Assembly: GCA_043718065.1 (NCBI GenBank)
Contig: JAYSWJ010000164.1
Span: 1-27,178, forward strand
From: JAAFIP01 sp043718065
Lineage (GTDB): Bacteria > Pseudomonadota > Gammaproteobacteria > Burkholderiales > Burkholderiaceae_C
Length of the DNA: 27,178 bases
Direction: 5' to 3'
In this document: piece after piece, positions 15,909 through 23,698 of the stretch
Numbering within the stretch: the stretch's first letter is position 1
Layout of the letters: every line of letters starts with the position of its first letter
Position numbers and translations under genes: made by a program
Notes under the pieces: generated by a model
What the model was told of the DNA's origin: nothing
The model's database searches: none
Seen by the model: the letters and a program-made list of their open reading frames with translations, nothing else

Positions 15909-15922
15909 TTTTGTTGGTACTT
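15909..15922 (+). promoter_or_regulatory. Right-end copy of the integrase-side motif
   Basis: TTTTGTTGGTACTT is identical to the left-end sequence at 10493-10506, and TTGGTAT immediately precedes it at 15902-15908. Placement 50-70 bases inside attR fits arm-type binding sites of a tyrosine integrase. Confidence 0.55.
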
Positions 15923-15973
15923 ATGAAAATAGTAATGCAACTATTTAACATACACGCGGGTTACAGCGTACTT

Positions 15974-15995
15974 TTCGATTCCGCTCATGGCACCA
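15974..15995 (+). repeat. attR: displaced tRNA-Thr 3' end copy
   Basis: TTCGATTCCGCTCATGG-CACCA matches the tRNA 3' end at 10360-10382 apart from one deleted G. A strong intrinsic terminator follows within 22 bases, as expected for the original downstream flank of a tRNA gene. This marks the right boundary of the element. Confidence 0.82.
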
Positions 15996-16016
15996 CATCT
16001 AAACCCGGACAGGTCT

Positions 16017-16037
16017 AAAGCCTTCCGGGCTTTTTTT
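16017..16037 (+). terminator. Rho-independent terminator (ancestral tRNA terminator)
   Basis: The stem AAAGCC (16017-16022) / GGCTTT with loop TTCCG is followed by a run of T to 16037. It follows attR directly and was probably the terminator of tRNA-Thr before the element inserted. Confidence 0.8.
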
Positions 16038-16149
16038 ATTGTTTTTCACAAAGTAATATCGGTTCTAGAATACTGACAGTTTTTGGTATTCCGTTGGTTA
16101 CAAATCAGTTTTCTCGACCTGCTTGGCTTTATTTTTGGCATATTAAACA

Positions 16150-16159
16150 GGTATAAAAC
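16150..16159 (+). promoter_or_regulatory. Likely -10 region of the truncated pgaA-like gene
   Basis: GGTATAAAAC lies about 39 bases before AGGGAG. The full pgaA gene has the same arrangement (GGTATAAAC at 17218-17226, AGGGAG 41 bases on), which suggests the promoter was duplicated with the gene. No clear -35 was found at standard spacing. Confidence 0.45.
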
Positions 16160-16200
16160 AGTCCCGTTGTGTTGATATTGTGAATTTGAGGGAGTCGACA

Positions 16201-17034
16201 TTGTTTAAACCAAGACTACGTGCAGCTTTACTGATGTGCGTCACAGCCGCGCTGTGCGCTGTATCTTTACAGGGTTTTGCCAACCCCAACTACGATGCCA
16301 TCATCGCATCGGCCCGTGCAGGCGCACACAGCCAAGCTATCGAAGCTTTGCGGGCATGGCAAACAAGCAATCCACAAGACAAACGCGTAGATGCTGATTT
16401 GATCGTAGTTATGGGCTGGGCGGGCCTGGATGCTGACGCACTGGCCGTAGCCAAAACCAGTGGTAGCAACATGCTAGCGCCGTATGCTTTGCGCAGTGCA
16501 GCTAAGTCGGCACGCAATCAGCAAGACCATGCGTGGGCGTTAGAGGCCTATAACTTGCTACTGGTTAAAGACCCCAAAGATTGCGACGCCCTACTGGGCG
16601 CAGCCAATAGCCAAGTAGACCTGCGTACACCCGAAGAAGCGGGCAACACCTTAGCGCAGCTAGAAAACACTTGTGCCAACGCACAAGATTGGCCTTTGCG
16701 TATAGCCCAAGCACGCACCTATTGGTCTGCACGCCAGAAGAATGACTCCGCGCCTAAAGACCTCAGTGCCCTAGCTTGGTGGACGGCGCAAATGGAGCCA
16801 GCCGTGCAGCCAGCCTACCCTGCGGCTTATCGCAACGCGCGCGTGCGTGAGGCGGTTTTAGCGGCGTCGCGTACAGGATCGCACCAATTAGCCAGCACTT
16901 GGCTTGCACGCGCAGAAAGTACGATGGGTGCTGACGAACGTGCCAGTGTGATCGCAGCAGCGGAGGCGCAACGTCAGGGCCGCCAAATACGATGCGCCTA
17001 CGATGCAAACCGTAACATCACCTGCGCTTATTAA
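16201..17034 (+). CDS. PgaA N-terminal TPR-domain paralogue without barrel
   Basis: A 277-aa exported protein that copies only the front of PgaA. It has a signal peptide (about residues 1-24, ALLMCVTAALCAVSLQGFA) followed by helical TPR-type repeats. Over about 113 residues from NYDAII it is roughly three-quarters identical to the full PgaA encoded just downstream. It stops shortly after the shared segment ending QIR and lacks the outer-membrane barrel. The start is taken as TTG 16201, 6 bases after GAGGGAG; GTG 16180 is the alternative. There are no frameshifts or internal stops, and differences from PgaA are mostly conservative, so it may be a functional periplasmic TPR protein. A truncated relic is the alternative. 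Confidence 0.8.
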   Translation: MFKPRLRAALLMCVTAALCAVSLQGFANPNYDAIIASARAGAHSQAIEALRAWQTSNPQDKRVDADLIVVMGWAGLDADALAVAKTSGSNMLAPYALRSAAKSARNQQDHAWALEAYNLLLVKDPKDCDALLGAANSQVDLRTPEEAGNTLAQLENTCANAQDWPLRIAQARTYWSARQKNDSAPKDLSALAWWTAQMEPAVQPAYPAAYRNARVREAVLAASRTGSHQLASTWLARAESTMGADERASVIAAAEAQRQGRQIRCAYDANRNITCAY

Positions 17035-17168
17035 AACTGCGCATCATTTACCGCTGCAGTTGTGGTAGTTTTCACCTGTAACAAATGTAATGCAGGCGTG
17101 CCCACTCATACGCCTTGACTTGTGTTTGTATGCGACACCGCAGTGGCTAGCGCACTAAAAAGGGTTAC

Positions 17169-17188
17169 AAAACGGTCTTTCCGTTTTT
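17169..17188. terminator. Hairpin terminator between pgaA-like gene and pgaA
   Basis: AAAACGG (17169-17175) / CCGTTTT with loop TCTTT is followed by one more T. The A-run before and T-run after make it suitable for both strands. It would separate transcription of the truncated copy from the pgaABCD unit. Confidence 0.6.
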
Positions 17189-17217
17189 AGACTGACATAT
17201 ATTTCACTTACTGCGAT

Positions 17218-17226
17218 GGTATAAAC
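17218..17226 (+). promoter_or_regulatory. Likely extended -10 of the pgaABCD operon
   Basis: GGTATAAAC preceded by T gives TGGTATAAA, close to an extended -10. It lies just after the hairpin terminator and about 41 bases before the AGGGAG ribosome site, matching the spacing upstream of the truncated paralogue. No consensus -35 was seen. Confidence 0.45.
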
Positions 17227-17272
17227 CCGGACTCGTAAGGCCACTAGTGCTGAGATCAAGGGAGTGAAGTTG

Positions 17273-19783
17273 GTGATATCTAAAAAGATAGGCAAATTAC
17301 GTCTCACACCTAAATGGTTAGGACTAAGCATAGCTTTGTGTGCGGCGCATTTCAACAGCATGGCTGACCAAAGCTACGATGCCATTATTGAATCGGCGCG
17401 TGCAGGCGCGCATGCGCAAGCTGTTCAAGCGCTGAGCGCGTGGCAAACAAGCCATCCGCAAGACAAACGCGTTGACTCAGATAGGGTGGTTATTTTGGGC
17501 TGGTCGGGCAGAGATGCAGATGCTTTGGCATCTGCTAAAGCCAGCGGAAGTGCCGTATTAGAACCTTACGCTTTGCGCAGCGCAGCGAAGTCAGCGCGCA
17601 ATCAGCAAGACTATGCGTGGGCTTTAGAGGCGTACAGCGTGTTGTACGCAAAAGACCGCCAAGATTGTGATGCGTTGCTGGGTGTAGCCAACAGCCAATC
17701 CGATTTAAGCAGGCTAACCCAAGCGGACCAATCACTGACTGAGCTAGAACAAAAATGCATCAACTCATCCCGCTGGTCAGAGCGCGTAGCCCAAGCACGC
17801 AGCTATTGGGCAGCCACCGACAAAACTAGCGGGGAGCGCAGCGATATCGTGGCCTTAGGCTGGTGGTCCACACAAATACAAGATGGCGCACAAGCTGGAA
17901 CAAAATACCCTGTTGCATATCGCGATGCCCGCATGCGAGAAGCCATCTTGATTGCCTCTCGCGCTGGCTCGCAACAATTAGCTAGCACGTGGCTGGCACA
18001 GGTTGGCGCCAGTTTCAGTTCAGAAGATCGCGCCAAAGTGCTGGCAGCCATGGCGGGGCAGCAAATAAGATGGGCTACAAAAAGCGCTAACACTGAGCGT
18101 GATAAATGGCGCGAACTGCTTAGTAGTGCTATTGCCCAGCTATCGCAAGCCAAACAACTGACCAAAGACCCGCAACTTCTAAGCCGTATCACCTCTGACA
18201 CCATAGCCGCTTACGCAGAGCAAGGAGACGATACGCAAACTCTGCTTCTTATGCAGGAGACCGATAGCGCAGGACTGCCATTATTGCCAAAAGCAGAACT
18301 GGCCGCAAGCGATGCTCTGATGCGCAAAAATCAGCCTAAGCAAGCTGAGCAAAGGCTAAGACGAGTACTGACTAATTTACAAACTGCCAACGAATTCGAT
18401 AAGCGCGACCTGAACATTGCCATGTTCTATGCCTTGCTAGACCAAGGCAAGCTAGAGCAGGCCCGAACGCTGATAGAAACTACATCTGCACAGGTGCGCC
18501 CCATCGTCAACAGAGGACTGCCTGGTGTTGAAATACAAGATGACGCGTACGTACGTTTTCAACTAGCCCGTGCAGTACTAGCCTCGTCAACAAATAATCT
18601 GCAAGAGCAAAGCCGTTCACGGGCACTGATCGCTGGGCTGCGCAATGATGCACCGTTTAATACCGCTATCCGGCTGGACGAAGCCGAAATCTTGCAGGCG
18701 CAGGGCAAGCCTCGCGCCGCCGCGCAAGCTATTGGCTTAGTGCTGATCGATGAACCCGACAACACCAGAGCGCTAGAGATTGCGGCGCGTAATGCACTAG
18801 ACAGAACCGATTTTGCAGCTTATACGTTGGCGCGCTACGAACTAGAGCAGCAAGGCGCGCATCCAACAGCGCTGAACCGCTTGCAAACAAGTGCGCAGCG
18901 ACAAATGGGGTTTGTTTTTTCGGGTGACTTCACACGTGGTTTAGGCACGTCGGCCAACACTGCCGACGGATCGGCAGACAAGGAAGGCGGCATGGCATTG
19001 CTGTCCCCCGTGTTTCAAGATCGCTGGCGACTCAAAGCACGCTGGCGTACTAACGAAGCGCAATTTACAGCGGGTGAAGCCAAGGCAAATTTTGCAGCTT
19101 TGGGGCTACGGTTTTATTGGCCCAACCTGTGGGCTGAGGCGGAACTAACCCAACGCCAAACACCGTCAGCCCCTGCAGGTGTGCGCCTTGCATCTGTGTG
19201 GCAAGTGGCAGATGGCATCACGCTCAGTGCCAGCGCTGCCACTCAATCAGAAGATCTGCCCGTGCGTGGACAGGCAACAAGTGTGAGCGCACGGTCAGCC
19301 CAGCTGACGCTGGACTGGCGCGTGCTACCGCAAACTTACCTAGGTTTAAGTGCGGGCAGCGTCAAATCAACCGACGATAACCGCCGTGTTGACGCAAATT
19401 TTTATGCCGATCAAGCTTACAGCTTTGGCGATACGTTTCGTGGCAATGTGCGCCTAGACGCTGGCCGCAGCACTAATAGCAACCAAAATGTCGCCTACTA
19501 CAGCCCGCTACGCACGAATGCCTATTCCATCACCAGCGGCCTGTCGCAGGCACTGGTGACAGCAGGCCAACTGGGCTGGACGCACAAACTATCTATCAGC
19601 ACAGGGCAAGTAGCCCAGCACGGTTATGCCACAGGCGGTAGTTACGGCGTGTCTTACGAACATGAGTGGCGCTTAGGCGCAGGGCGAATGTTGTCTGCAG
19701 CCGTGGGGCAAACACGCAAGCCTTACGACGGTGTTCAAGACCGCCGCCGCACTTTATCACTACGCTGGAATTTAGCTTTATGA
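17273..19783 (+). CDS. pgaA: PNAG outer-membrane export porin PgaA
   Basis: An 836-aa protein expected to export partly deacetylated poly-N-acetylglucosamine through the outer membrane. Order: a signal peptide (hydrophobic WLGLSIALCAAHF, cleavage near SMA), a periplasmic TPR superhelix to about residue 540, then a beta-barrel with alternating strands (e.g. MGFVFSGDFTRGLG, LKARWRTNEAQF, TLSLRWNLAL) ending at the C-terminus. Length and plan match PgaA/HmsH (about 800 aa). Start choice: AGGGAG at 17259-17264 favours GTG 17273 or TTG 17270; GTG 17264 overlaps that site. The stop overlaps the pgaB start as ATGA. The first part is duplicated upstream. Confidence 0.92.
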   Translation: MISKKIGKLRLTPKWLGLSIALCAAHFNSMADQSYDAIIESARAGAHAQAVQALSAWQTSHPQDKRVDSDRVVILGWSGRDADALASAKASGSAVLEPYALRSAAKSARNQQDYAWALEAYSVLYAKDRQDCDALLGVANSQSDLSRLTQADQSLTELEQKCINSSRWSERVAQARSYWAATDKTSGERSDIVALGWWSTQIQDGAQAGTKYPVAYRDARMREAILIASRAGSQQLASTWLAQVGASFSSEDRAKVLAAMAGQQIRWATKSANTERDKWRELLSSAIAQLSQAKQLTKDPQLLSRITSDTIAAYAEQGDDTQTLLLMQETDSAGLPLLPKAELAASDALMRKNQPKQAEQRLRRVLTNLQTANEFDKRDLNIAMFYALLDQGKLEQARTLIETTSAQVRPIVNRGLPGVEIQDDAYVRFQLARAVLASSTNNLQEQSRSRALIAGLRNDAPFNTAIRLDEAEILQAQGKPRAAAQAIGLVLIDEPDNTRALEIAARNALDRTDFAAYTLARYELEQQGAHPTALNRLQTSAQRQMGFVFSGDFTRGLGTSANTADGSADKEGGMALLSPVFQDRWRLKARWRTNEAQFTAGEAKANFAALGLRFYWPNLWAEAELTQRQTPSAPAGVRLASVWQVADGITLSASAATQSEDLPVRGQATSVSARSAQLTLDWRVLPQTYLGLSAGSVKSTDDNRRVDANFYADQAYSFGDTFRGNVRLDAGRSTNSNQNVAYYSPLRTNAYSITSGLSQALVTAGQLGWTHKLSISTGQVAQHGYATGGSYGVSYEHEWRLGAGRMLSAAVGQTRKPYDGVQDRRRTLSLRWNLAL

Positions 19784-21825
19784 ACCATTTAACACCACAG
19801 CCCAGTGCCAGCAGTTTGGCTTCCTTAGACCACAGTAAAAGAAAGCTATTAATCAGCACTTTACTGATGAGTAACACGGGATTTTTGCTAGCCAGTGAGT
19901 TGGGACAAAAAAGTTCAAAAAATGCCGTGCGTATTTTGTGCTATCACGACATACGCGACAGGTTACGCCAATCTTTTGAAACATCTCCAGATTCTGCAGC
20001 GGTCAGTACCACTGATTTGGTAGAACACTTTGAGTGGCTCAAGACCAATGGGTACAAAGCAGTCAGTTTAGAGCAAGTAGTGCAAGCCAGGCAAGGCGGC
20101 CCTGAGCTACCAGCCAAAGCACTGTTGTTAACGTTTGACGATGGGTATGAGAGCTTTTACAGCCGCGTTTATCCGCTGCTTAAAGCCTATCAGTATCCTG
20201 CAGTTATTGCTTTGGTAGAGCAGTTTATGACCGCAGATGCTTCAGGCAAAGTAGCTTATGACAACAAGCTGACTCCCCGAGAAGCTTTTTTAAACTGGGA
20301 CCAAGTGCGCGAAATGGCCACAAGCGACCTGGTAGAGTTTGCCTCGCACAGCGCCTACTCACATGTCGGAGTTCTCGCCAATCCTCAGGGCAGCAAATTA
20401 CCAGCCCTGGTTACGCGCATTTACGATCCAGTGTCGGCCACCTATGAAACCGAAGAAGCATACGCAGCACGTATCTACAAAGATTTTGATAGCGTAGCCA
20501 GTTTAATGCAGCGCGAGATCGGCGTGCGGCCGCGCGCCATAGTGTGGCCCTACGGTGCGTATAACGATGCTGCCATCGCCATGGCGCGTAAAGCAGGGCA
20601 TACCGTCGGCTTTAACTTAACCAGTAATTCTGATAACGCAGCAACACCATTAATGCACCTTGGCCGCGACTTGGTAGTTTTCAACGCAGGGCTGTCAGGC
20701 CTGAAAACCATGGTCAAGCAGCGGTCACAAGGGCAATATGATGAAGCATTACGCAAACGTGTAGTGCATGTAGATTTAGACTACATCTATGACAAAGACG
20801 CCAATCAGCAAGAAGCTAATTTAGGTAAATTAATAGAGCGGGTTCGCGCCTTAGGTGCAAGCCATGTGTATTTGCAAGCCTACGCCGATCCAGACGGCAA
20901 TGGTGCGGCCAAAGAGCTGTATTTCCCTAACCGTCATTTGCCTATGCGCGCAGATTTGTTCCGCCGTGTGGCGTGGCAGCTTAAAACGCGTGGCGGTGTG
21001 CAAGTCTATGCATGGATGCCGGTCATGGCGTTTGAGCTGCCGCCAGAACACCCCGTTGCAAAGCATACCGTGCAAGTGCATACAAGTGCACCCGAAGGCC
21101 ATGCTAAAAGTCGTTACCCACGCCTATCGCCCTACTCTGCCGAGGCCAAACAAGTCATGCGCGATATCTATGAAGATTTTGGCAAGCATGCATGGGGCAC
21201 GCGCGGCTTGCTACTGCACGACGACGCTACGCTTGATGATTTTGAAGACGTCAGTCCGCAGGCATTGCAGGCTTACGCTAAAGCCGGATTACCAGCAGCC
21301 TTTTCAGAGCTGCGCGCCAGCGACAAAAAGGATCGACGCTGGGCTAAATTTAAAACCGCCACGTTGACCAATTTAACTTTGGAGTTGGCAGCAGTCCTGC
21401 GCAACCATATTCCAGATTTGGAAACTGCGCGCAATATTTATGCACCACCCGTGCTTGACCCTGAATCTGAAATTTGGTTTGCGCAAGACTTAGACAATAT
21501 GTTAGCCAGCTATGACTACACCGCTGTCATGGCTATGCCCTACATGGAAAAAGCCAGCGACCCAGAGCAATGGCTTAAAACGTTAGCAGCCACCGTACTG
21601 CGGCGTCCCAAAGCAGCGCAGCGCGTAGTTTTTGAATTACAAAGCAAAGACTGGCGCACCAACAAAGCCATCGACAGCGCCAAGCTTGCCGAACATGTGA
21701 TGATTTTGCGTCGCGCCGGTGTTCACCACATAGGCTATTACCCAGACAATTTTGCGCAGGATCAGCCCAACATCAAGACTCTGAAACCGGCTTTTTCCTT
21801 AACTACTTTTCCAGTAAAGTCATGA
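19780..21825 (+). CDS. pgaB: PNAG de-N-acetylase/hydrolase PgaB, no lipobox cysteine
   Basis: A 681-aa two-domain periplasmic enzyme. The N-terminal polysaccharide deacetylase domain has LLTFDDGY with D120-D121, zinc ligands H190 and H195 in SHSAYSH, and VWPYGAYND. The C-terminal glycoside-hydrolase-like (GHL13) domain begins near VVHVDLDYIYDKD and includes VYLQAYADPDGNG and VYAWMPVMAFELP. Deacetylation allows export by PgaA. The start at ATG 19780 overlaps the pgaA stop. The N-terminus (RKLLISTLLMSNTGFLLASE) is hydrophobic but lacks the lipobox cysteine that anchors E. coli PgaB, so this protein may be soluble or held by an uncleaved helix. Confidence 0.94.
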   Translation: MNHLTPQPSASSLASLDHSKRKLLISTLLMSNTGFLLASELGQKSSKNAVRILCYHDIRDRLRQSFETSPDSAAVSTTDLVEHFEWLKTNGYKAVSLEQVVQARQGGPELPAKALLLTFDDGYESFYSRVYPLLKAYQYPAVIALVEQFMTADASGKVAYDNKLTPREAFLNWDQVREMATSDLVEFASHSAYSHVGVLANPQGSKLPALVTRIYDPVSATYETEEAYAARIYKDFDSVASLMQREIGVRPRAIVWPYGAYNDAAIAMARKAGHTVGFNLTSNSDNAATPLMHLGRDLVVFNAGLSGLKTMVKQRSQGQYDEALRKRVVHVDLDYIYDKDANQQEANLGKLIERVRALGASHVYLQAYADPDGNGAAKELYFPNRHLPMRADLFRRVAWQLKTRGGVQVYAWMPVMAFELPPEHPVAKHTVQVHTSAPEGHAKSRYPRLSPYSAEAKQVMRDIYEDFGKHAWGTRGLLLHDDATLDDFEDVSPQALQAYAKAGLPAAFSELRASDKKDRRWAKFKTATLTNLTLELAAVLRNHIPDLETARNIYAPPVLDPESEIWFAQDLDNMLASYDYTAVMAMPYMEKASDPEQWLKTLAATVLRRPKAAQRVVFELQSKDWRTNKAIDSAKLAEHVMILRRAGVHHIGYYPDNFAQDQPNIKTLKPAFSLTTFPVKS

Positions 21826-23120
21826 GTTATTTGTTAGAAATTCAGAACGCTGCATGGCTAGTACCTTTGCATTTGTTCAGCTACTACTATCCGCTGTTGA
21901 TGGCGCATGTGTGGACTGCAGGAGCGTTGGTTTTTTATAGGTTTTATGAAATAAATTCCACAACTGAGGAATTTTCGTCTACACCACGTGAGCTTTGGCC
22001 GATGGTCAGCATCATCGTGCCTTGCTATAACGAGGAAGACAATGTAGACGAAGTGATTGGTCATCTGTTGGGCATGGACTATCCCAACTACGAGATCATT
22101 GCGGTAAACGATGGCAGTAAAGATCGCACGGGTGGCATGCTAGACGGATTAGCGCGACGCGATGCGCGGGTACGCGTTATCCACCAAGCAAAAAATCAAG
22201 GCAAGGCGGTTGCGTTAATTACTGCTGCCACCGTAGCATGTAGCGAGTACCTTATATGCATCGACGGCGATGCCATGCTTGCGCATGATTCTCTGCCATG
22301 GCTCGTGCGGCATTTTTTAAGTGACTCCGACGTTGCCGCAGTCACTGGCAACCCACGTATACGCACGCGATCTACCATGCTGGGCAGATTACAAGTAGGC
22401 GAATTTAGCTCCATCATTGGCTTAATCAAACGTGCGCAAAGCACGTATGGTCGCATCTATTCCGTGTCGGGCGTCATCACGGCGTTTCGGCGGTCAGCTC
22501 TACACGATATTGGCTACTGGAGCGTAGACATGATGTGCGAGGACATCGACATTACTTGGAAGCTGCAAGTCAACGGTTGGCTGATTCGCTTTGAGCCGCA
22601 TGCATTGTGCTGGATATTAATGCCCGAGACATTCAAAGGTTTGTGGAAGCAGCGCCTGCGCTGGGCGATGGGTGGTATTCAAGTCTTGCTAAAGTACTCA
22701 GGCAGTTTAGCTACCCGCCGCGGGCTGAGTATGTTGCCTTTGTATATTGAATATGTTTTGTCTGTGGTCTGGGCCTATGTGATGACTTTTTGCCTGCTTC
22801 TCACCAGTTTATTTATTGTTGTGGATATGTTTACGCAAGGCCCTAACACCGCGACTTTTGCAAGAATATTGCCAGCTTGGAGTGGGTTGTGGCTAGCTAC
22901 GGTCTGCTTGATGCAAATGTTCTTAAGCTTGATGATGGACCGCAGGTACGAGAAAAATTTGCTGTCGGTTTACCTTACGGTGATTTGGTATCCGATTGCG
23001 TTTTGGATGTTGACAATGTTGACGACTGTTTGGGCGCTGCCCAAAACTCTATTGCGCAAAAAAGGCCAGCGCGCACGGTGGGTTAGCCCAGACCGTGGGT
23101 ACACGGGCCGTGCACCTTAA
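21822..23120 (+). CDS. pgaC: PNAG synthase, GT2 glycosyltransferase PgaC
   Basis: A 432-aa inner-membrane enzyme that polymerises N-acetylglucosamine from UDP-GlcNAc. N-terminal hydrophobic helices (about residues 10-40) precede a family 2 catalytic domain with VNDGSKDRT (D97), the DGD metal motif at 148-150, catalytic ED at 240-241 in MCEDIDITWK, and the processive-synthase motif QRLRW at 277-281. C-terminal transmembrane helices follow (about 298-400). It is coupled to pgaB by an ATGA overlap. In E. coli PgaC and PgaD bind cyclic-di-GMP together; this is inherited from the family, not seen here. Confidence 0.95.
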   Translation: MSYLLEIQNAAWLVPLHLFSYYYPLLMAHVWTAGALVFYRFYEINSTTEEFSSTPRELWPMVSIIVPCYNEEDNVDEVIGHLLGMDYPNYEIIAVNDGSKDRTGGMLDGLARRDARVRVIHQAKNQGKAVALITAATVACSEYLICIDGDAMLAHDSLPWLVRHFLSDSDVAAVTGNPRIRTRSTMLGRLQVGEFSSIIGLIKRAQSTYGRIYSVSGVITAFRRSALHDIGYWSVDMMCEDIDITWKLQVNGWLIRFEPHALCWILMPETFKGLWKQRLRWAMGGIQVLLKYSGSLATRRGLSMLPLYIEYVLSVVWAYVMTFCLLLTSLFIVVDMFTQGPNTATFARILPAWSGLWLATVCLMQMFLSLMMDRRYEKNLLSVYLTVIWYPIAFWMLTMLTTVWALPKTLLRKKGQRARWVSPDRGYTGRAP

Positions 23121-23165
23121 ACCCAGTAATAGTTATCTAGCTAAATTGACCATCAGGAGAATTTG

Positions 23166-23681
23166 ATGAACTTAACACGCTCACCCTTGGTATCTTTCGT
23201 CTTCGATACTGCCCATGTACCTTGGGTAAAGCGTTTTCTTTTGAAAATGCTAGATGTTATAGCTTGGGGCGCTTGGTTGCTGTTGTGGCTACCGCTTATT
23301 ACTGGGTTAATTGCGTTATTTAATGGTCAATCGCGCGGCTTAAGTCCCATGTTGGTAAGCTTTGTCAAAGCGTTAGGATTTGGTGCTTTTTTTCTACTAT
23401 TTATGTGGTTGATTTTTATGGCCTGGCTGGCTATTCGTGACATTAATTTTATGCTTATTCGTAATACCTTTAAGCGCACAAAACAGGTATTGCATATCGA
23501 CCAATTAGCAAAAGTATTCGCACTTAAACAAGATGCCTTGCAAGACTGGCAAAAAAGTCAAATCATGCTGGCACATCACTCTGAAGACACAGGATGGCTA
23601 GAACATATTGATTCACTGCCGCACATTACAGGCCGCGCATTCGATCCTGCGGACTATGCGATTATTATCAAACCGCACTGA
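23166..23681 (+). CDS. pgaD: PNAG synthase accessory membrane protein PgaD
   Basis: A 171-aa inner-membrane protein with two hydrophobic helices (about residues 27-53 and 70-95), followed by a cytoplasmic tail. This is the PgaD/HmsS plan, though longer than the E. coli protein (137 aa). AGGAGA at 23155-23160 supports ATG 23166 over TTG 23163. It is the last gene of the pga unit, 45 bases after pgaC. PgaD stabilises PgaC and helps it sense cyclic-di-GMP. The call rests on position plus topology; sequence identity to PgaD is low by eye. Confidence 0.85.
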   Translation: MNLTRSPLVSFVFDTAHVPWVKRFLLKMLDVIAWGAWLLLWLPLITGLIALFNGQSRGLSPMLVSFVKALGFGAFFLLFMWLIFMAWLAIRDINFMLIRNTFKRTKQVLHIDQLAKVFALKQDALQDWQKSQIMLAHHSEDTGWLEHIDSLPHITGRAFDPADYAIIIKPH

Positions 23682-23698
23682 ATCTAAGAGCTGCAGCT

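Larger units (their letters stand above)
10360..15995 (+). mobile_element. Putative integrative mobilizable element in tRNA-Thr
   Basis: An element of about 5.6 kb bounded by near-identical copies of the tRNA 3' end. Gene order: tyrosine integrase, HigA-type regulator, 423-aa unknown, AlpA-type regulator, winged-helix-like protein, MobV/Pre-type relaxase, small exported protein. It has integration, regulation and DNA-processing functions but no coupling ATPase or mating-pore genes, so by gene content it is mobilizable rather than self-transmissible. The 423-aa gene and the right-end cargo are clearly richer in A+T than the chromosome around them. Shared TTGGTA-type motifs occur near both ends. 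Boundaries are inferred from the att repeats. Confidence 0.85.
15858..16200. other. Element right end and pga upstream region, no gene
   Basis: This gap holds a short hairpin CGGG-TCA-CCCG followed by TTTTATT (about 15884-15900), TTGGTAT at 15902-15908 and TTTTGTTGGTACTT at 15909-15922 (also found upstream of the integrase), the attR copy, a strong terminator at 16017-16037, and the promoter region of the truncated pgaA-like gene. No coding potential is apparent. Confidence 0.7.

Noticed and set aside
16083..16089. TTGGTAT as a third right-end integrase site
   Set aside because: It lies beyond attR and after the ancestral tRNA terminator, so it is outside the element; the 7-base match can be chance.
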